Source: Candidatus Omnitrophota bacterium
GTDB taxonomy: Bacteria; Hinthialibacterota; Hinthialibacteria; OLB16
NCBI GenBank assembly: GCA_020632575.1
Contig: JACKFH010000010.1
Coordinates: 116,726-180,725, forward strand
Reading direction: 5' to 3'
Length of the DNA stretch: 64,000 nucleotides
In this document: in pieces, positions 46,847 through 55,899 of the stretch
Position numbering within the stretch: position 1 is the stretch's first letter
How the letters are laid out: every line of letters begins with the position of its first letter
Made by a program: the position numbers and the translations under genes
Notes under the pieces: model-generated
The model's database searches: none
Told to the model about the DNA's origin: nothing
The model's input: the letters and a program-made list of their open reading frames with translations, nothing else

Positions 46847-47636
46847 TGGGCACGCTCCTCCTCGCGCTCTCCGGTTGGGGGGTTTTAGCGGCGCTTTTTC
46901 TTCTCCTTTACCTCTATGAGCGGATCGTCCGAGACGCTTCGATTGTGGATGTGGGTTGGAGCGGATCGATCGGATTGCTCGCCTTCGGCTACGCGGTTCT
47001 TTCGGATGCCCCATTGGAAAGAAGAATCCTGATCGGTTCGATGGGAGTCTTGTGGTCGCTTCGACTCACAGTTTATCTCTTTTTCAATCGTGTTTATGGG
47101 AAGGAGGAGGATGGCCGTTACCAGAATCTGCGGCGAAACTGGGGGGACCGCTCCGGCCTGTTCTTCTTTCTCTTTTTTCAGGCGCAAGCTCTGTTGGGCC
47201 TCGTGTTTTCCATCCCATTTCTCCTTGCTCTGACGAACACCGCAGCGAGCCTTTCGTTTTTCGAATGGATTAGCATCCCTGTCTGGGTGACTGCTGTGCT
47301 CGGTGAGACATACTCCGATCTCCACCTCGCCCGTTTCCGGTCGAATCCATCCAACCGGGGGAGGGTCTGCCAGGAGGGGCTTTGGAGGTATTCCCGTCAC
47401 CCCAACTACTTTTTCGAATGGCTGCATTGGTGGACTTATGTCATTGTTGGGATCGGCCACTGGTGGGGATGGATCAACCTCCTGTTTCCCCTGACTATGA
47501 CTTTTTCCTTTTTAAATTGACCGGAATCCCCGCAACCGAGGAGCAGGCATTGAAGTCCCGTGGCGAGGCCTACCGAGAATACCAGCGGACCACCAACCGG
47601 TTCTTCCCCTGGTTTCCCCGGGAGCATGCATCGTGA
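46846..47636 (+). CDS. DUF1295 integral membrane protein, 3' frameshift
   Basis: AAGGAGG (46831-46837) and the TGATG overlap with the upstream stop fix the start at 46846. Six or so membrane helices (MGTLLLALSGWGVLAALFLL, GLFFFLFFQAQALLGLVF) and the motif GLWRYSRHPNYFFEWLHWW identify DUF1295/COG3752, related to steroid 5-alpha-reductase and isoprenyl methyltransferases. At 47502-47506 a run of five T is one short: with six, the end reads FFLFKLTGIPATEEQALKSR and on to a stop at 47634-47636, overlapping the next start (GTGA). This matches the family C-terminus. It likely reduces or modifies acyl chains in the same pathway. Confidence 0.87.
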
Positions 47637-48664
47637 TCTCGGCGATCCAACTCGCGGAGAAGGGAATCCTACCCGACTTCCTTATCCGAGCGGGGATCCG
47701 TCGGCTTCTTCGAGACCGGCTGGCCCAGGAGGTTGCCTCCGATCCCGGGGCGGCCGCCAAGAAGGTGAACGAGTTTGTCCATTTCCTATCGACATCCCCA
47801 ATCGCTGTCGAAACTGAAGCCGCCAATGAACAACACTACGAGGTCCCCCCAGGATTTTTTGAAATAGTTCTCGGCCCCCGGTTGAAATACAGCTCTTGTC
47901 TTTGGGGAGAACGCGCGCGGACCTTGGCGGACGCCGAAGAGGAAATGCTGGAGACAACCGCGCAAAGGGCGGAAATTGAGTCGGGACAATCCATTCTGGA
48001 CCTTGGATGCGGATGGGGGTCCTTTTCGCTCTGGGCGGCGGAACGGTTTCCGGGGGTCAGGATCACCGCCGTGTCAAACTCATCCACACAGAGAGAGTTC
48101 ATCCTGGCCAAGGCCCAAGAAAGAGGGCTTCAGGGAATTGAGGTCGAAACGCGGGATATGAACGATTTCTCCATCGAGAAGAGATTCGATCGAATTGTCT
48201 CCGTGGAGATGTTGGAACACTTGAGAAATTACGGCGAGTTCTTTTCCAGGGTGAAACAATGGCTTGCCCCCAATGGCAAATTCTTCGTTCACATCTTTTG
48301 CCACAGATCGATGCCGTACGCCTTTGAACCGGTTTCGGCGGATGATTGGATGGCTCGCCATTTCTTCTCGGGGGGAATCATGCCCTCCCAAGGCCTCTTC
48401 CGACACTTCGACAGGGACCTGGAAGTCCAGGCTCAATGGGAGGTCAATGGACTCCATTACTCGAAGACGCTCGAGGCCTGGCTGCGAAATCAGGACAACT
48501 GTCCGGGGGAGATTCTTTCACTCTTTTCCGAAACCTATGGGAGAGAGCAAGCCAAACTCTGGTTCCAGAGATGGCGGATTTTTTTCATGGCCTGTTCGGA
48601 ACTTTTTCGGTTCAATGGGGGAGCCGAATGGTTGGTTGGGCATTACCTGCTAAGGTCAAGGTAA
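47633..48664 (+). CDS. CFA-synthase-related SAM-dependent methyltransferase
   Basis: The 343-residue protein has the CFA-synthase-family fold with SAM motif ILDLGCGWGSFSLWAA and AVSNSSTQREFI, RIVSVEMLEHLRNYGEFFSR and FFSGGIMPSQGLF, but lacks the N-terminal part of true CFA synthases and is closer to the coclaurine-N-methyltransferase-like branch. It is the last gene of the operon and is coupled to DUF1295 by a four-base overlap. It probably methylates a lipid intermediate; the exact substrate is unknown. Confidence 0.87.
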   Translation: MISAIQLAEKGILPDFLIRAGIRRLLRDRLAQEVASDPGAAAKKVNEFVHFLSTSPIAVETEAANEQHYEVPPGFFEIVLGPRLKYSSCLWGERARTLADAEEEMLETTAQRAEIESGQSILDLGCGWGSFSLWAAERFPGVRITAVSNSSTQREFILAKAQERGLQGIEVETRDMNDFSIEKRFDRIVSVEMLEHLRNYGEFFSRVKQWLAPNGKFFVHIFCHRSMPYAFEPVSADDWMARHFFSGGIMPSQGLFRHFDRDLEVQAQWEVNGLHYSKTLEAWLRNQDNCPGEILSLFSETYGREQAKLWFQRWRIFFMACSELFRFNGGAEWLVGHYLLRSR

Positions 48665-48698
48665 AAAAAAACCTCCGCCTAGAATGGTGACGGAGGAG
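48663..48698 (-). terminator. Rho-independent terminator for the PEP-CTERM gene
   Basis: On the minus strand CCTCCG and CGGAGG (48691-48696 with 48672-48677) form a stem followed by nine T (48671-48663). It sits about 60 bases after the stop of the PEP-CTERM protein gene. Confidence 0.75.
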
Positions 48699-48756
48699 TA
48701 TTCCGTACTTCTAAGAGACCCTCACTGGCCTCTTTTAAAGTCTGAGGTTGGGGCGA

Positions 48757-49074
48757 TCACCGGCTCCTGCGGGTGAGTGTTAAGAGACCCGCGCCGACAA
48801 TTGCAAGAGTAGTGGGTTCCGGGAAGGGACTCTCTCGAGGCGCCTCCCCACCTTGGTCCCCCGCGGCGCCTGGCCCTTCGAGGGGTCCGAGCCGTTCCTG
48901 AGTCCCATTTGCCAAGAGCGCTCCGTCGGAATTCCCGAGCGGCTCGATCCCGGCATTCGGGGTTTCGGATCCACGAGTTATCGGTGTTCCATGGGCCATC
49001 AAGGCCATTGCCACCAGCACACCCACCAAAGGCAGCATCAAACCGAGCCAAACTTTTTTAATCAAAGTGTTCAA
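48757..49074 (-). CDS. Small PEP-CTERM exported protein
   Basis: The 105-residue product has an N-terminal signal (MNTLIKKVWLGLMLPLVGVL), a short Gly/Pro-rich body and a C-terminal PEP-CTERM tripartite signal: FPEPTTLAIVGAG, a hydrophobic helix, and a basic end LTRRSR. Such signals are processed by exosortase and linked to surface or matrix sorting. No exosortase gene is in the window. The body (about 70 residues) has no recognisable domain. Confidence 0.78.
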   Translation of the reverse strand: MNTLIKKVWLGLMLPLVGVLVAMALMAHGTPITRGSETPNAGIEPLGNSDGALLANGTQERLGPLEGPGAAGDQGGEAPRESPFPEPTTLAIVGAGLLTLTRRSR

Positions 49075-49267
49075 AACCTCTCTTATGCAGTAGATCCGCA
49101 GTCAGCCCTCCTATGAGCAATGAATAGGCCAATTATCCAAAAATCGTTAAGGCATTGAAAAGAATCAACTTATGGATATTGTGCGGATGACTGAGGGGTC
49201 GAAGAAATGAACGGAGTTGGTCAAATCTGATAACATCGGGAAATGGTTTATCAGAATTGAATAACTC

Positions 49268-50101
49268 TTAGCTGAACCATCCGAGAAGAAGGGCGAGAGA
49301 GCCAACAATGAGGCAATAAACGCTGAACCCCCAGAGTTTGCCCTGAAGAACCAAGCGAACAAGCAACACCAGAGCGAGCCATCCGAAGATCATGGCCACA
49401 ACCATCCCGATCATCGGACCCAGCAGGTGAACGTGATCGACATCCTTGGCGGTCAAGAGGGCCGCCCCCAGAATTGCTGGAATCGAAATGAGGAAAGAGT
49501 AGGTGACCGCCTGTTCTCGCTTGAGCCCGAGGAGAAGCGCCACCGCGATGGTGGTCCCCGACCGGGAGACTCCTGGGCTGACCGCGATGAATTGGGCCAA
49601 ACCGATGATGATGGCGAACCCAAGGTTCATCGATTTCGCGGCGGATTCAGGCCGGTTTTTCGAGGCCCAGGAAGAGACGAACAGGATGAAAGCGGTGAAC
49701 AGGAGACCGATTCCCACCGCGTTCAGACTGTGGAAAGCCGCCTCGATTTGATCCTTCATCGGGATCGCCAAACCCGCGGTAACCAGAGTTGTGACAATGA
49801 TGTATAGGGTCCAGGATTTGCAAACCCCCGCTGGGACAGTGGTCGATGGCGCACTCCCCAAACCGGTCCACTCGTTCAGGAACTGGCCGATCTCTCTCCG
49901 GTAGTACCCGATCACCACCAACAGGGTTCCCACATGAAGAAGCACCTCCATGAAGAGATCGTGACCGAGACCGCCGGTGCTCACCCCGAATTTCTCAAGG
50001 AGGATTCTTGAAAGGGCCAAATGTCCCGAGCTACTGACCGGAAGGAATTCCGTCAGGCCCTGGATGAAACCGAGATACGCCGAGATGAGAAGGTCGGTCA
50101 T
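49268..50101 (-). CDS. uppP: Undecaprenyl-diphosphatase UppP/BacA
   Basis: The 277-residue membrane protein shows the two catalytic signatures of UppP: GLTEFLPVSSSGHLALSRIL and SPGVSRSGTTIAVALLLGLK, with about eight membrane helices. It dephosphorylates undecaprenyl diphosphate to recycle the lipid carrier of peptidoglycan and other envelope glycans, and can give bacitracin resistance. Its start overlaps the stop of the receiver-protein gene by four bases, so the two are translated together. Confidence 0.95.
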   Translation of the reverse strand: MTDLLISAYLGFIQGLTEFLPVSSSGHLALSRILLEKFGVSTGGLGHDLFMEVLLHVGTLLVVIGYYRREIGQFLNEWTGLGSAPSTTVPAGVCKSWTLYIIVTTLVTAGLAIPMKDQIEAAFHSLNAVGIGLLFTAFILFVSSWASKNRPESAAKSMNLGFAIIIGLAQFIAVSPGVSRSGTTIAVALLLGLKREQAVTYSFLISIPAILGAALLTAKDVDHVHLLGPMIGMVVAMIFGWLALVLLVRLVLQGKLWGFSVYCLIVGSLALLLGWFS

Positions 50102-50556
50102 TCGGAGGGGTCGACTCTTTGCGCCCCGGATCGGGTTCTTTTGACAAATTCAGGGGGAAGGGGAGTGCCTAGAACCAGTTGGTCCACCCGGGCGGCGAGT
50201 TCGGCCGGGTTGAATGGTTTTGAAAGGAAATCGTCGGATTGAGTCCCGATGTTCCAGAACCCGTCATCCAAATCGGTCCCCTCGGTGGCGCTTGTGATCA
50301 GGATCACTGGAATATCCTTTGTGGCGGGATCGTTCTTGACCTTCTCGCAGACATCCAAACCGGTCATTCCCGGCATGATGATATCGAGGAGGATGATGTC
50401 GGGCTTTTCCTCGGGGATCGCTTCGACCGCTTTTTTTCCATTATCGAAACCGACCACTTGGTAGCCCCTGCGCTCGAGGACCAAATGTAGCATCTCGACA
50501 ATTTCCGGGGCGTCATCGGCGATCAACACCTTTTTTCCTTCCGCTCGGAGGACCAT
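50098..50556 (-). CDS. Single-domain response regulator
   Basis: The 152-residue protein is one receiver domain: VLIADDAPEIVEML, the phosphoacceptor in DIILLDIIMPGMTGLDV, the Thr/Ser switch in VILITSATEG and the Lys in DDFLSKPFNPAELA. There is no output domain; a 25-residue tail is charged. It sits between the MoaD-like gene (eight bases away) and uppP (overlapping). Its cognate kinase is unknown; the hybrid kinases in this window end in their own receivers and are not obvious partners. Confidence 0.9.
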   Translation of the reverse strand: MVLRAEGKKVLIADDAPEIVEMLHLVLERRGYQVVGFDNGKKAVEAIPEEKPDIILLDIIMPGMTGLDVCEKVKNDPATKDIPVILITSATEGTDLDDGFWNIGTQSDDFLSKPFNPAELAARVDQLVLGTPLPPEFVKRTRSGAQRVDPSE

Positions 50557-50564
50557 TGATTCAC

Positions 50565-50840
50565 TCAGCCTCCCGCGATCGCCGGAATGATCGAAACCTC
50601 ATCCGATTCCTTCACCGGAGTGGCCTCGTTTTCGAGGAACCGAATGTCCTCATCGTTCAAATAGATGTTGATGAAACGACGGAGTTTGCCGGAATCGTCC
50701 CGGAGCCTCGCTTTGAGGGGCGGGAATCTCGATTCCAGGTCCGATAACAGATCTCCGACTGTCGCCCCCTCGGCCTGAACCTCAGCCTGTTGTTCGGTCG
50801 CGCTCTGAAGCGGCGTCGGTATGCGGATTTTGACAGACAT
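50565..50840 (-). CDS. MoaD/ThiS-like ubiquitin-fold sulfur carrier
   Basis: The ATG at 50840 (MSVKIRIPTPLQSATEQ) is chosen over an upstream in-frame start because it begins at the fold. The 91-residue protein has the beta-grasp pattern (VGDLLSDLESRFPPLKARL, RFINIYLNDEDIRFLEN) and ends in GG, as needed for adenylation and thiocarboxylation. It is of the type found with cysteine or methionine sulfur-carrier routes (CysO-like) or molybdopterin synthesis; no ThiF/MoeB partner is in view. The near presence of a methionine operon makes a sulfur-amino-acid role possible. Confidence 0.85.
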   Translation of the reverse strand: MSVKIRIPTPLQSATEQQAEVQAEGATVGDLLSDLESRFPPLKARLRDDSGKLRRFINIYLNDEDIRFLENEATPVKESDEVSIIPAIAGG

Positions 50841-50930
50841 TTTTAACCGTACGTCTCCTGACATTTTCCCCCGATTCCGGGGGAATCTAACCCGAGTTGG
50901 TATTCATGACTACCGCACCCCACAATCCCC

Positions 50931-51341
50931 TCAGACCGGCGTCCCCGAGGTGTCGTAAAGGTAGTGGCAGCCCTCCTCCACCGCGAAACCGAGCTTTTCA
51001 TAAAACTTCAGGACCCCCGAATTCCGCTTCCGGACAAACAAGCGGATCCGATCCGTCCCGCACTCCCTCAGCGATTCAATGGTTTTCCGGACCACTTGGG
51101 CGCCCAATCCCCGGTTGCGACAGTCCTTCCGCACCACAACCGACTGGACGAATCCCCGCCGTCCATCAAATAAACCCAGCGCGGCGGCCAGGATTTCGCC
51201 CCCCTCCTCAACCACCCAGCAGGTGTCAGGATTTCTTTCGAGCACCCTCTGATAGTGGTCCCGTGAGCTGTCCATTCCCTCTGGCTCCCAAAGAGCCGCC
51301 AACTCAGGGAAATCCTCGAGCGTCATGTTCCGGATCTTCAT
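50931..51341 (-). CDS. GNAT-family acetyltransferase
   Basis: The 136-residue protein is a single GNAT domain: MTLEDFPELAALWEPEGM at the start, the acetyl-CoA loop VVRKDCRNRGLGAQVVRK and the C-terminal LKFYEKLGFAVEEG. It transfers an acetyl group to an amine of unknown identity. It lies 66 or more bases upstream of the MoaD-like gene on the same strand, so cotranscription is possible but not evident. Confidence 0.88.
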   Translation of the reverse strand: MKIRNMTLEDFPELAALWEPEGMDSSRDHYQRVLERNPDTCWVVEEGGEILAAALGLFDGRRGFVQSVVVRKDCRNRGLGAQVVRKTIESLRECGTDRIRLFVRKRNSGVLKFYEKLGFAVEEGCHYLYDTSGTPV

Positions 51342-51451
51342 AGATAAAGCACTCTAGCCGAGGCGGAGGGAATTTCCAACGATTTCCCAGTGCGGTATCC
51401 TCTCCTCTTTGCTTCACCTGATTTTGCAGCCGTCACGGTTAGGAGAGAGTC

Positions 51452-52720
51452 ATGTCGATTTCAACCTCGAGCGCCATCGAACAACAGCCCGCCATCCTAG
51501 GCGGACCCAAAGTCCGGACCGAGCCCTATGCGGAATGGCCGGTCGCTCAACCCTATATGATGGACAAGATCAAAGAGGTCATGGATTCCGGCGAGTGGGG
51601 AGTCGGATCCCCCTACATCGAGGAATTCGAAAAAGCCTTTGCCCAATTCATTGGCGTCGAATACTGTGGGAGCTGCGTAAATGGGACTGAGGCGATCACA
51701 GTCGCTCTGCGCGCCGCGGGCATTCAGCAGGGGGATGAAATCCTGACCAGCCCTTACACCTTCATTGGAACCATCACCCCCATCATGGGGATGGGATGCG
51801 TCCCCCGTTTTGTCGATATCCATGAGGACACCTTCCTGATGGACCCGGACAAGATCGAGGCGGAGATCAACGAGCACACCAAGGCGATCATCCCGGTGCA
51901 CATCGCGGGCTGCCCGGTCAACATGGATCGAATTCTGGAGATCGCGAAGAAGCACAACCTGGTGGTCCTCGAGGATTGCGCCCAAGCCCATGGCGCGGAA
52001 TGGAAGGGGAAACGAGTCGGGAGCATCGGGGATCTTGGGACCTTCAGTTTTCAGACCTCCAAAAACATGAGCTCCGGCGAGGGGGGCGCAGTCACCACCA
52101 ACAGTCTCGAACTTAGCCGAGGCGTCTTCGCCGCCAAAAACTGCGGTCGTGTTCCGGATGGCGTCTGGTATGGGCACGAACTCTATGGGACCAACCTCCG
52201 TCTGTCCGCCATCCAAGCCGCGATTCTGATTGGCCAAATCTGTTTTGTGGATGAACAAAACGCCAAGCGCCATGAGAACGCCACCTACCTGGAATCCATG
52301 CTCTCGGAAGTCGATGGGATTCAGCCGATCGCGGTGAACCCGGAGGGGGTGACCAAGCATGCCCATCACCTCGTCCTGTTCCGCTATGACTCAAGCAAGT
52401 TCGAGGGACTGCACCGGAATCACTTTCTCGAGGCCTGCCAGGCCGAGGGCCTCGACATTGACGAGGGGTATGTCCCCATCTACTCCCAGGGCTGTGTCCA
52501 CCGCTATTCCGAATGGCCCTTCATCAAACCCCTACTCGAGAAACGAGGGATCGATTTCAAATCGATGCACTTCCCAGTGGTCGAGCGCATCTGCGGCGAG
52601 GAGGGCATGTGGATCCACCAAAGCCTCCTCCTCGGCCCCAAAGCCGACATGGAATCCTTGGTCGAGGGTTTCCTGAAGGTGCAGAAGCACGCGGGGGAGG
52701 TTAAAAAGAAGTTTGATTGA
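51452..52720 (+). CDS. DegT/DnrJ/EryC1/StrS-family PLP aminotransferase
   Basis: The 422-residue protein has the family's features: SGEWGVGSPYIEEFEKAFA, GTEAITVALRAAG, DEILTSPYTFIGTITPI, the Asp region VVLEDCAQAHGAEWKGKRVG and the PLP lysine K204 in FQTSKNMSSGEGG. Such enzymes make amino sugars or 3-amino-5-hydroxybenzoate-type precursors, often for envelope glycans. Some dehydratase relatives lack the lysine; this one keeps it. AGGAGAGA precedes the ATG. It stands alone, converging on metW. Confidence 0.92.
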   Translation: MSISTSSAIEQQPAILGGPKVRTEPYAEWPVAQPYMMDKIKEVMDSGEWGVGSPYIEEFEKAFAQFIGVEYCGSCVNGTEAITVALRAAGIQQGDEILTSPYTFIGTITPIMGMGCVPRFVDIHEDTFLMDPDKIEAEINEHTKAIIPVHIAGCPVNMDRILEIAKKHNLVVLEDCAQAHGAEWKGKRVGSIGDLGTFSFQTSKNMSSGEGGAVTTNSLELSRGVFAAKNCGRVPDGVWYGHELYGTNLRLSAIQAAILIGQICFVDEQNAKRHENATYLESMLSEVDGIQPIAVNPEGVTKHAHHLVLFRYDSSKFEGLHRNHFLEACQAEGLDIDEGYVPIYSQGCVHRYSEWPFIKPLLEKRGIDFKSMHFPVVERICGEEGMWIHQSLLLGPKADMESLVEGFLKVQKHAGEVKKKFD

Positions 52721-52770
52721 AATGGGTGGTCAAGGATTTTGGTTCATCCGAACTTGTTTTTTGCGTCAAG

Positions 52771-53373
52771 TCACTCCGCCTTCACCAAATGAATCGCCAC
52801 TTCGGCGAAAAGGTTGGGCATGAAGCGGACGGGTTTGCCTTCGGCGAGGTAGCCCTCCTCGAGGATTTGCCAGCCTTCGGTTTGGCAGAGCTCTTTCCAG
52901 TCCTTGATGGTGAGGAAGTGTCGGTTGGGGGAATCGAACCAGGAGTGGGGGAGTGTCACCGTTTGCGGGGAGCGGCCTCGCATGGCGAGTTGCCAGCGGC
53001 CGGGCCAGTAGCCGAAATTGGGGAACACCACCACGACCTTCTTGCTGACTCGGAAGGCCTCTTTGAGGACCATGATCGGTTTGGCCAATTCCTGGATGGT
53101 CAGGCTGAAGACGGTCAAATCGAACGACCGGTCGAGCATGGAGGAAAGGCCCTCATCCGCGTCGCCATGGTGGACCGAGAGACCCCGTCCCACAGCGGCC
53201 ATCACCTTCTCCTGAGAGAGTTCGATCCCCATGGCCTGAATCCCTTTTTCGGTCACCAGTTGGTGGAGGAGATCCCCTCGCCCGCAACCGATATCCAGCA
53301 CTCGGGCGCCTTCCGGCGTCCGCTCGGAGATCCAGTTGAAAATGGCGGTCTTGTTGTCGGGGTGCTCAAGCAT
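52771..53373 (-). CDS. metW: Methionine biosynthesis protein MetW
   Basis: The 200-residue protein shows the MetW form of a methyltransferase-like fold: RVLDIGCGRGDLLHQL, GIELSQEKV, DLTVFSLTIQELAKP and FPNFGYWPGRWQLAMRGRSP, with TPHNRHFL-type end here as DSPNRHFLTIKDW. MetW works with MetX, stimulating homoserine acylation. Its start overlaps the metX stop by eight bases, as in many proteobacterial metXW operons. Confidence 0.93.
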   Translation of the reverse strand: MLEHPDNKTAIFNWISERTPEGARVLDIGCGRGDLLHQLVTEKGIQAMGIELSQEKVMAAVGRGLSVHHGDADEGLSSMLDRSFDLTVFSLTIQELAKPIMVLKEAFRVSKKVVVVFPNFGYWPGRWQLAMRGRSPQTVTLPHSWFDSPNRHFLTIKDWKELCQTEGWQILEEGYLAEGKPVRFMPNLFAEVAIHLVKAE

Positions 53374-54520
53374 GTGAATGAACCGGTCTCTGGCTTCTCT
53401 CCAGAAACGCTGTGATCAGAGAGGCTTGCTGTTCATACTCCAAAAGGAAAGCGTCATGACCGTAGTCGCTGGAGATCTCACAGAAGGTGGCGTCTCCTCC
53501 CGCGCGTCGAACGAATTCCGCGATCGACTTGTTCTGGTAAGGAGGATAAAGCCAATCCGAACTGAATGCGATCACCAGGAAAGGGCACTTGGCGTTTCGG
53601 AAAGCGTCGGTCATGTTCTCGAACCGTTCCCCCAGATCGAAATAATCCAGCGCCTTGGTCACATAAAGGAAAGAGTTGGCGTCGAAACGATCCACAAAAC
53701 TGCTTCCCTGGTGTTTCAGATAGCTCTCCACCTCAAAATCGATCGATAAATCGTAGCCGTATTTTTCTTTCCCACGCAGACGGCGACCGAACTTGGCCTC
53801 CATCCCCTTGTCGGAAAGATAGGTGATATGCCCCACCATCCGTCCCACCGCGAGACCCAGACGGGGGCCCTCGCTGTCATAGTAATCCCCTTGATTCCAG
53901 GCTGGGTCGGCAATCACCGCCTGCCGAGCCACTTCGTTGAAGGCGATCTGTTGGGCCGAATGTCGCCAAGTGGTCGCGATCGGGATGGCGGAGCGGACGC
54001 ATTCCGGGTGAGAGACGGTCCACTCGAGCACCTGCATGCCGCCCATCGAGCCGCCTGCGACACACAGGAGGCTTTTGATTCCAAGGAAGTCGACAAGGCC
54101 TTTTTGAACTTCGACCATATCCCGGATGGTGACCATGGGGAAACGGAGGCCGTAGGGTTTGCCGGTTTCCGGATCGATCGATGCCGGACCGGAGGTCCCG
54201 TAACAACTTCCGATGCAGCTGGAGGAAACCACGAAATACTTATTGGTGTCGAAGGACTTGCCGGGGCCGATCATGGTGTCCCACCAGCCCGGCTTTCGTT
54301 GGTCTTCATGCCAACCCGCCGCATGCGCTCCACCCGAGAGGGCGTGGCAAACCAGGATGGCGTTGTCTCTGGCCTCGTTCAGGGTTCCGTAAGTTTCGTA
54401 AGCGACCGTGATCGGCCCGAAGCGGACCCCGCTTTCGAACTCGAATCCGGACTGGAAGAGTTCGACCGTCTGGGTCTCGACCAGACCCAAACCGTCGTAT
54501 TCCTGTTTCGTGTCAGCCAT
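53366..54520 (-). CDS. metX: Homoserine O-acyltransferase MetX
   Basis: The 384-residue alpha/beta hydrolase has the family marks ILVCHALSGGAHAAGWH, the nucleophile S158 in VAGGSMGGMQVLEW, the Asp in SSDWLYPPYQ and the His in DYGHDAFLLE. It activates homoserine by acetyl or succinyl transfer as the first step of methionine synthesis; the acyl donor cannot be decided by eye. It lies 52 bases after metY and overlaps metW. Confidence 0.94.
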   Translation of the reverse strand: MADTKQEYDGLGLVETQTVELFQSGFEFESGVRFGPITVAYETYGTLNEARDNAILVCHALSGGAHAAGWHEDQRKPGWWDTMIGPGKSFDTNKYFVVSSSCIGSCYGTSGPASIDPETGKPYGLRFPMVTIRDMVEVQKGLVDFLGIKSLLCVAGGSMGGMQVLEWTVSHPECVRSAIPIATTWRHSAQQIAFNEVARQAVIADPAWNQGDYYDSEGPRLGLAVGRMVGHITYLSDKGMEAKFGRRLRGKEKYGYDLSIDFEVESYLKHQGSSFVDRFDANSFLYVTKALDYFDLGERFENMTDAFRNAKCPFLVIAFSSDWLYPPYQNKSIAEFVRRAGGDATFCEISSDYGHDAFLLEYEQQASLITAFLERSQRPVHSHA

Positions 54521-54572
54521 CGATTTCGCAGACGATATCGGAACCGTCCTTTCCCTCCGTTTGGACTTCCGA

Positions 54573-55874
54573 TCAGGCCTGAGAGGCGGCGATCGCTTGA
54601 TCCAAATCGGCGATGAGGTCTTCGACCGTCTCCGTGCCGATGGAGAGCCGAATGAAATCCTCGGTCACACCGGTCGACTCCTGCTCCTCGGGAGTCAGCT
54701 GTTGGTGAGTGGTCGAGGCCGGGTGAATGATCAGACTCTTCGAATCTCCGATGTTGGCCAGGTGGCTGAAGAGTTTGACATTGTCGATCAGTTTCTTCCC
54801 AGCCTCCATGCCGCCCTTGATGCCGAATCCCAGGATCGCGCCATTGTTTCCTTTGAGGTATTTCTTGGCGTTTCCGTGGTCCTTGTGGCTGGGGAGACCC
54901 GGATAGTTGACCCAATTCACATTATCGTGCGCCTCCAGCCATTCCGCCACCTTCTGGGCGTTCTCGCAATGGGCCTTCATCCGAAGATGGAGGGTTTCCA
55001 ATCCTTGGAGAATCAGGAAGGAATTGAACGGAGAGATGCAGGGTCCCATATCGCGGAGAAGTTGGACCCGAGCCTTGAGGATGTACGCGGCCCCCTTGAT
55101 CAGGGCCTTGTCATGGAGCCCGAAGGCCTCCCAATAGTTGACGCCATGGTAGGAGGGATCGGGTTCGGTGATCTCGGGGAATTTGCCGTTGTTCCAATCG
55201 AACTTCCCGGAATCGATCAGGCAGCCGCCGATGGAGGTGCCATGCCCGCCGATGAACTTAGTCATCGAATACATGGCGATATCGACCCCGTGGTTGAAGG
55301 GATGGAAGATCCCCGGTGCGACTGTGTTGTCGATCATGAAGGGGACGCCGTGCTTATGTGCGACCTCGGCGATTCCCTCGTAATCGTCGACATTATTTTT
55401 GGGGTTTCCAATCGATTCGGTAAACACGAGGCGGGTGTTGTCATCGATCGCTTTCTCGAAGTTGGCCGGGTCCGAGGAGTCCACGAATTTGACCTCGATT
55501 CCCATCTTAGGCAGCGTATAGTGGAACAAATTGTAGGTTCCACCGTAGAGGTAGCTCGTTGAAACAATGTTCTGTCCGGAACGTGCGATGTTCAATATTC
55601 CAAGTGTGGCGGCCGCCTGACCCGAGGAGAGGGCAAGAGCGCCGACTCCCCCATCCATCGAGGTCAGGGTTTTCTCGAGGGCGTCCTGAGTCGGGTTCAT
55701 GATTCGGGTGTAAATGTTCCCGAATTCTTTCAGTGCGAAGAGATTCGCCGCGTGTTCGCTCGAATCGAAAACATAGGAAGTGGTTTGATAAATGGGCACC
55801 GCGCGCGAATTCGTGGCTGGGTCGGGTTCTTGCCCCGCGTGAAGCATACGGGTTCCTAATCCATGGTCGGTCAT
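54573..55874 (-). CDS. metY: O-acetylhomoserine sulfhydrylase MetY
   Basis: The 433-residue PLP enzyme uses sulfide to convert O-acetylhomoserine to homocysteine. Seen: TRMLHAGQEPDPATNSRAVP, YTRIMNPTQDALEK, ALSSGQAAATLGILN and the PLP lysine K206 in YSMTKFIGGHGTSIGG. The length and the insertion after GIFHPFNHG fit MetY rather than cystathionine synthases. It is the first gene of metY-metX-metW, with a structured leader of about 150 bases ahead of it. Confidence 0.94.
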   Translation of the reverse strand: MTDHGLGTRMLHAGQEPDPATNSRAVPIYQTTSYVFDSSEHAANLFALKEFGNIYTRIMNPTQDALEKTLTSMDGGVGALALSSGQAAATLGILNIARSGQNIVSTSYLYGGTYNLFHYTLPKMGIEVKFVDSSDPANFEKAIDDNTRLVFTESIGNPKNNVDDYEGIAEVAHKHGVPFMIDNTVAPGIFHPFNHGVDIAMYSMTKFIGGHGTSIGGCLIDSGKFDWNNGKFPEITEPDPSYHGVNYWEAFGLHDKALIKGAAYILKARVQLLRDMGPCISPFNSFLILQGLETLHLRMKAHCENAQKVAEWLEAHDNVNWVNYPGLPSHKDHGNAKKYLKGNNGAILGFGIKGGMEAGKKLIDNVKLFSHLANIGDSKSLIIHPASTTHQQLTPEEQESTGVTEDFIRLSIGTETVEDLIADLDQAIAASQA

Positions 55875-55899
55875 TGTCCATTCTCCAAAGAGTCGATAT

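Noticed and set aside
52741..52760. Terminator after the DegT aminotransferase gene
   Set aside because: The stem GTTC/GAAC is only four pairs before the T-tract, too weak to call.
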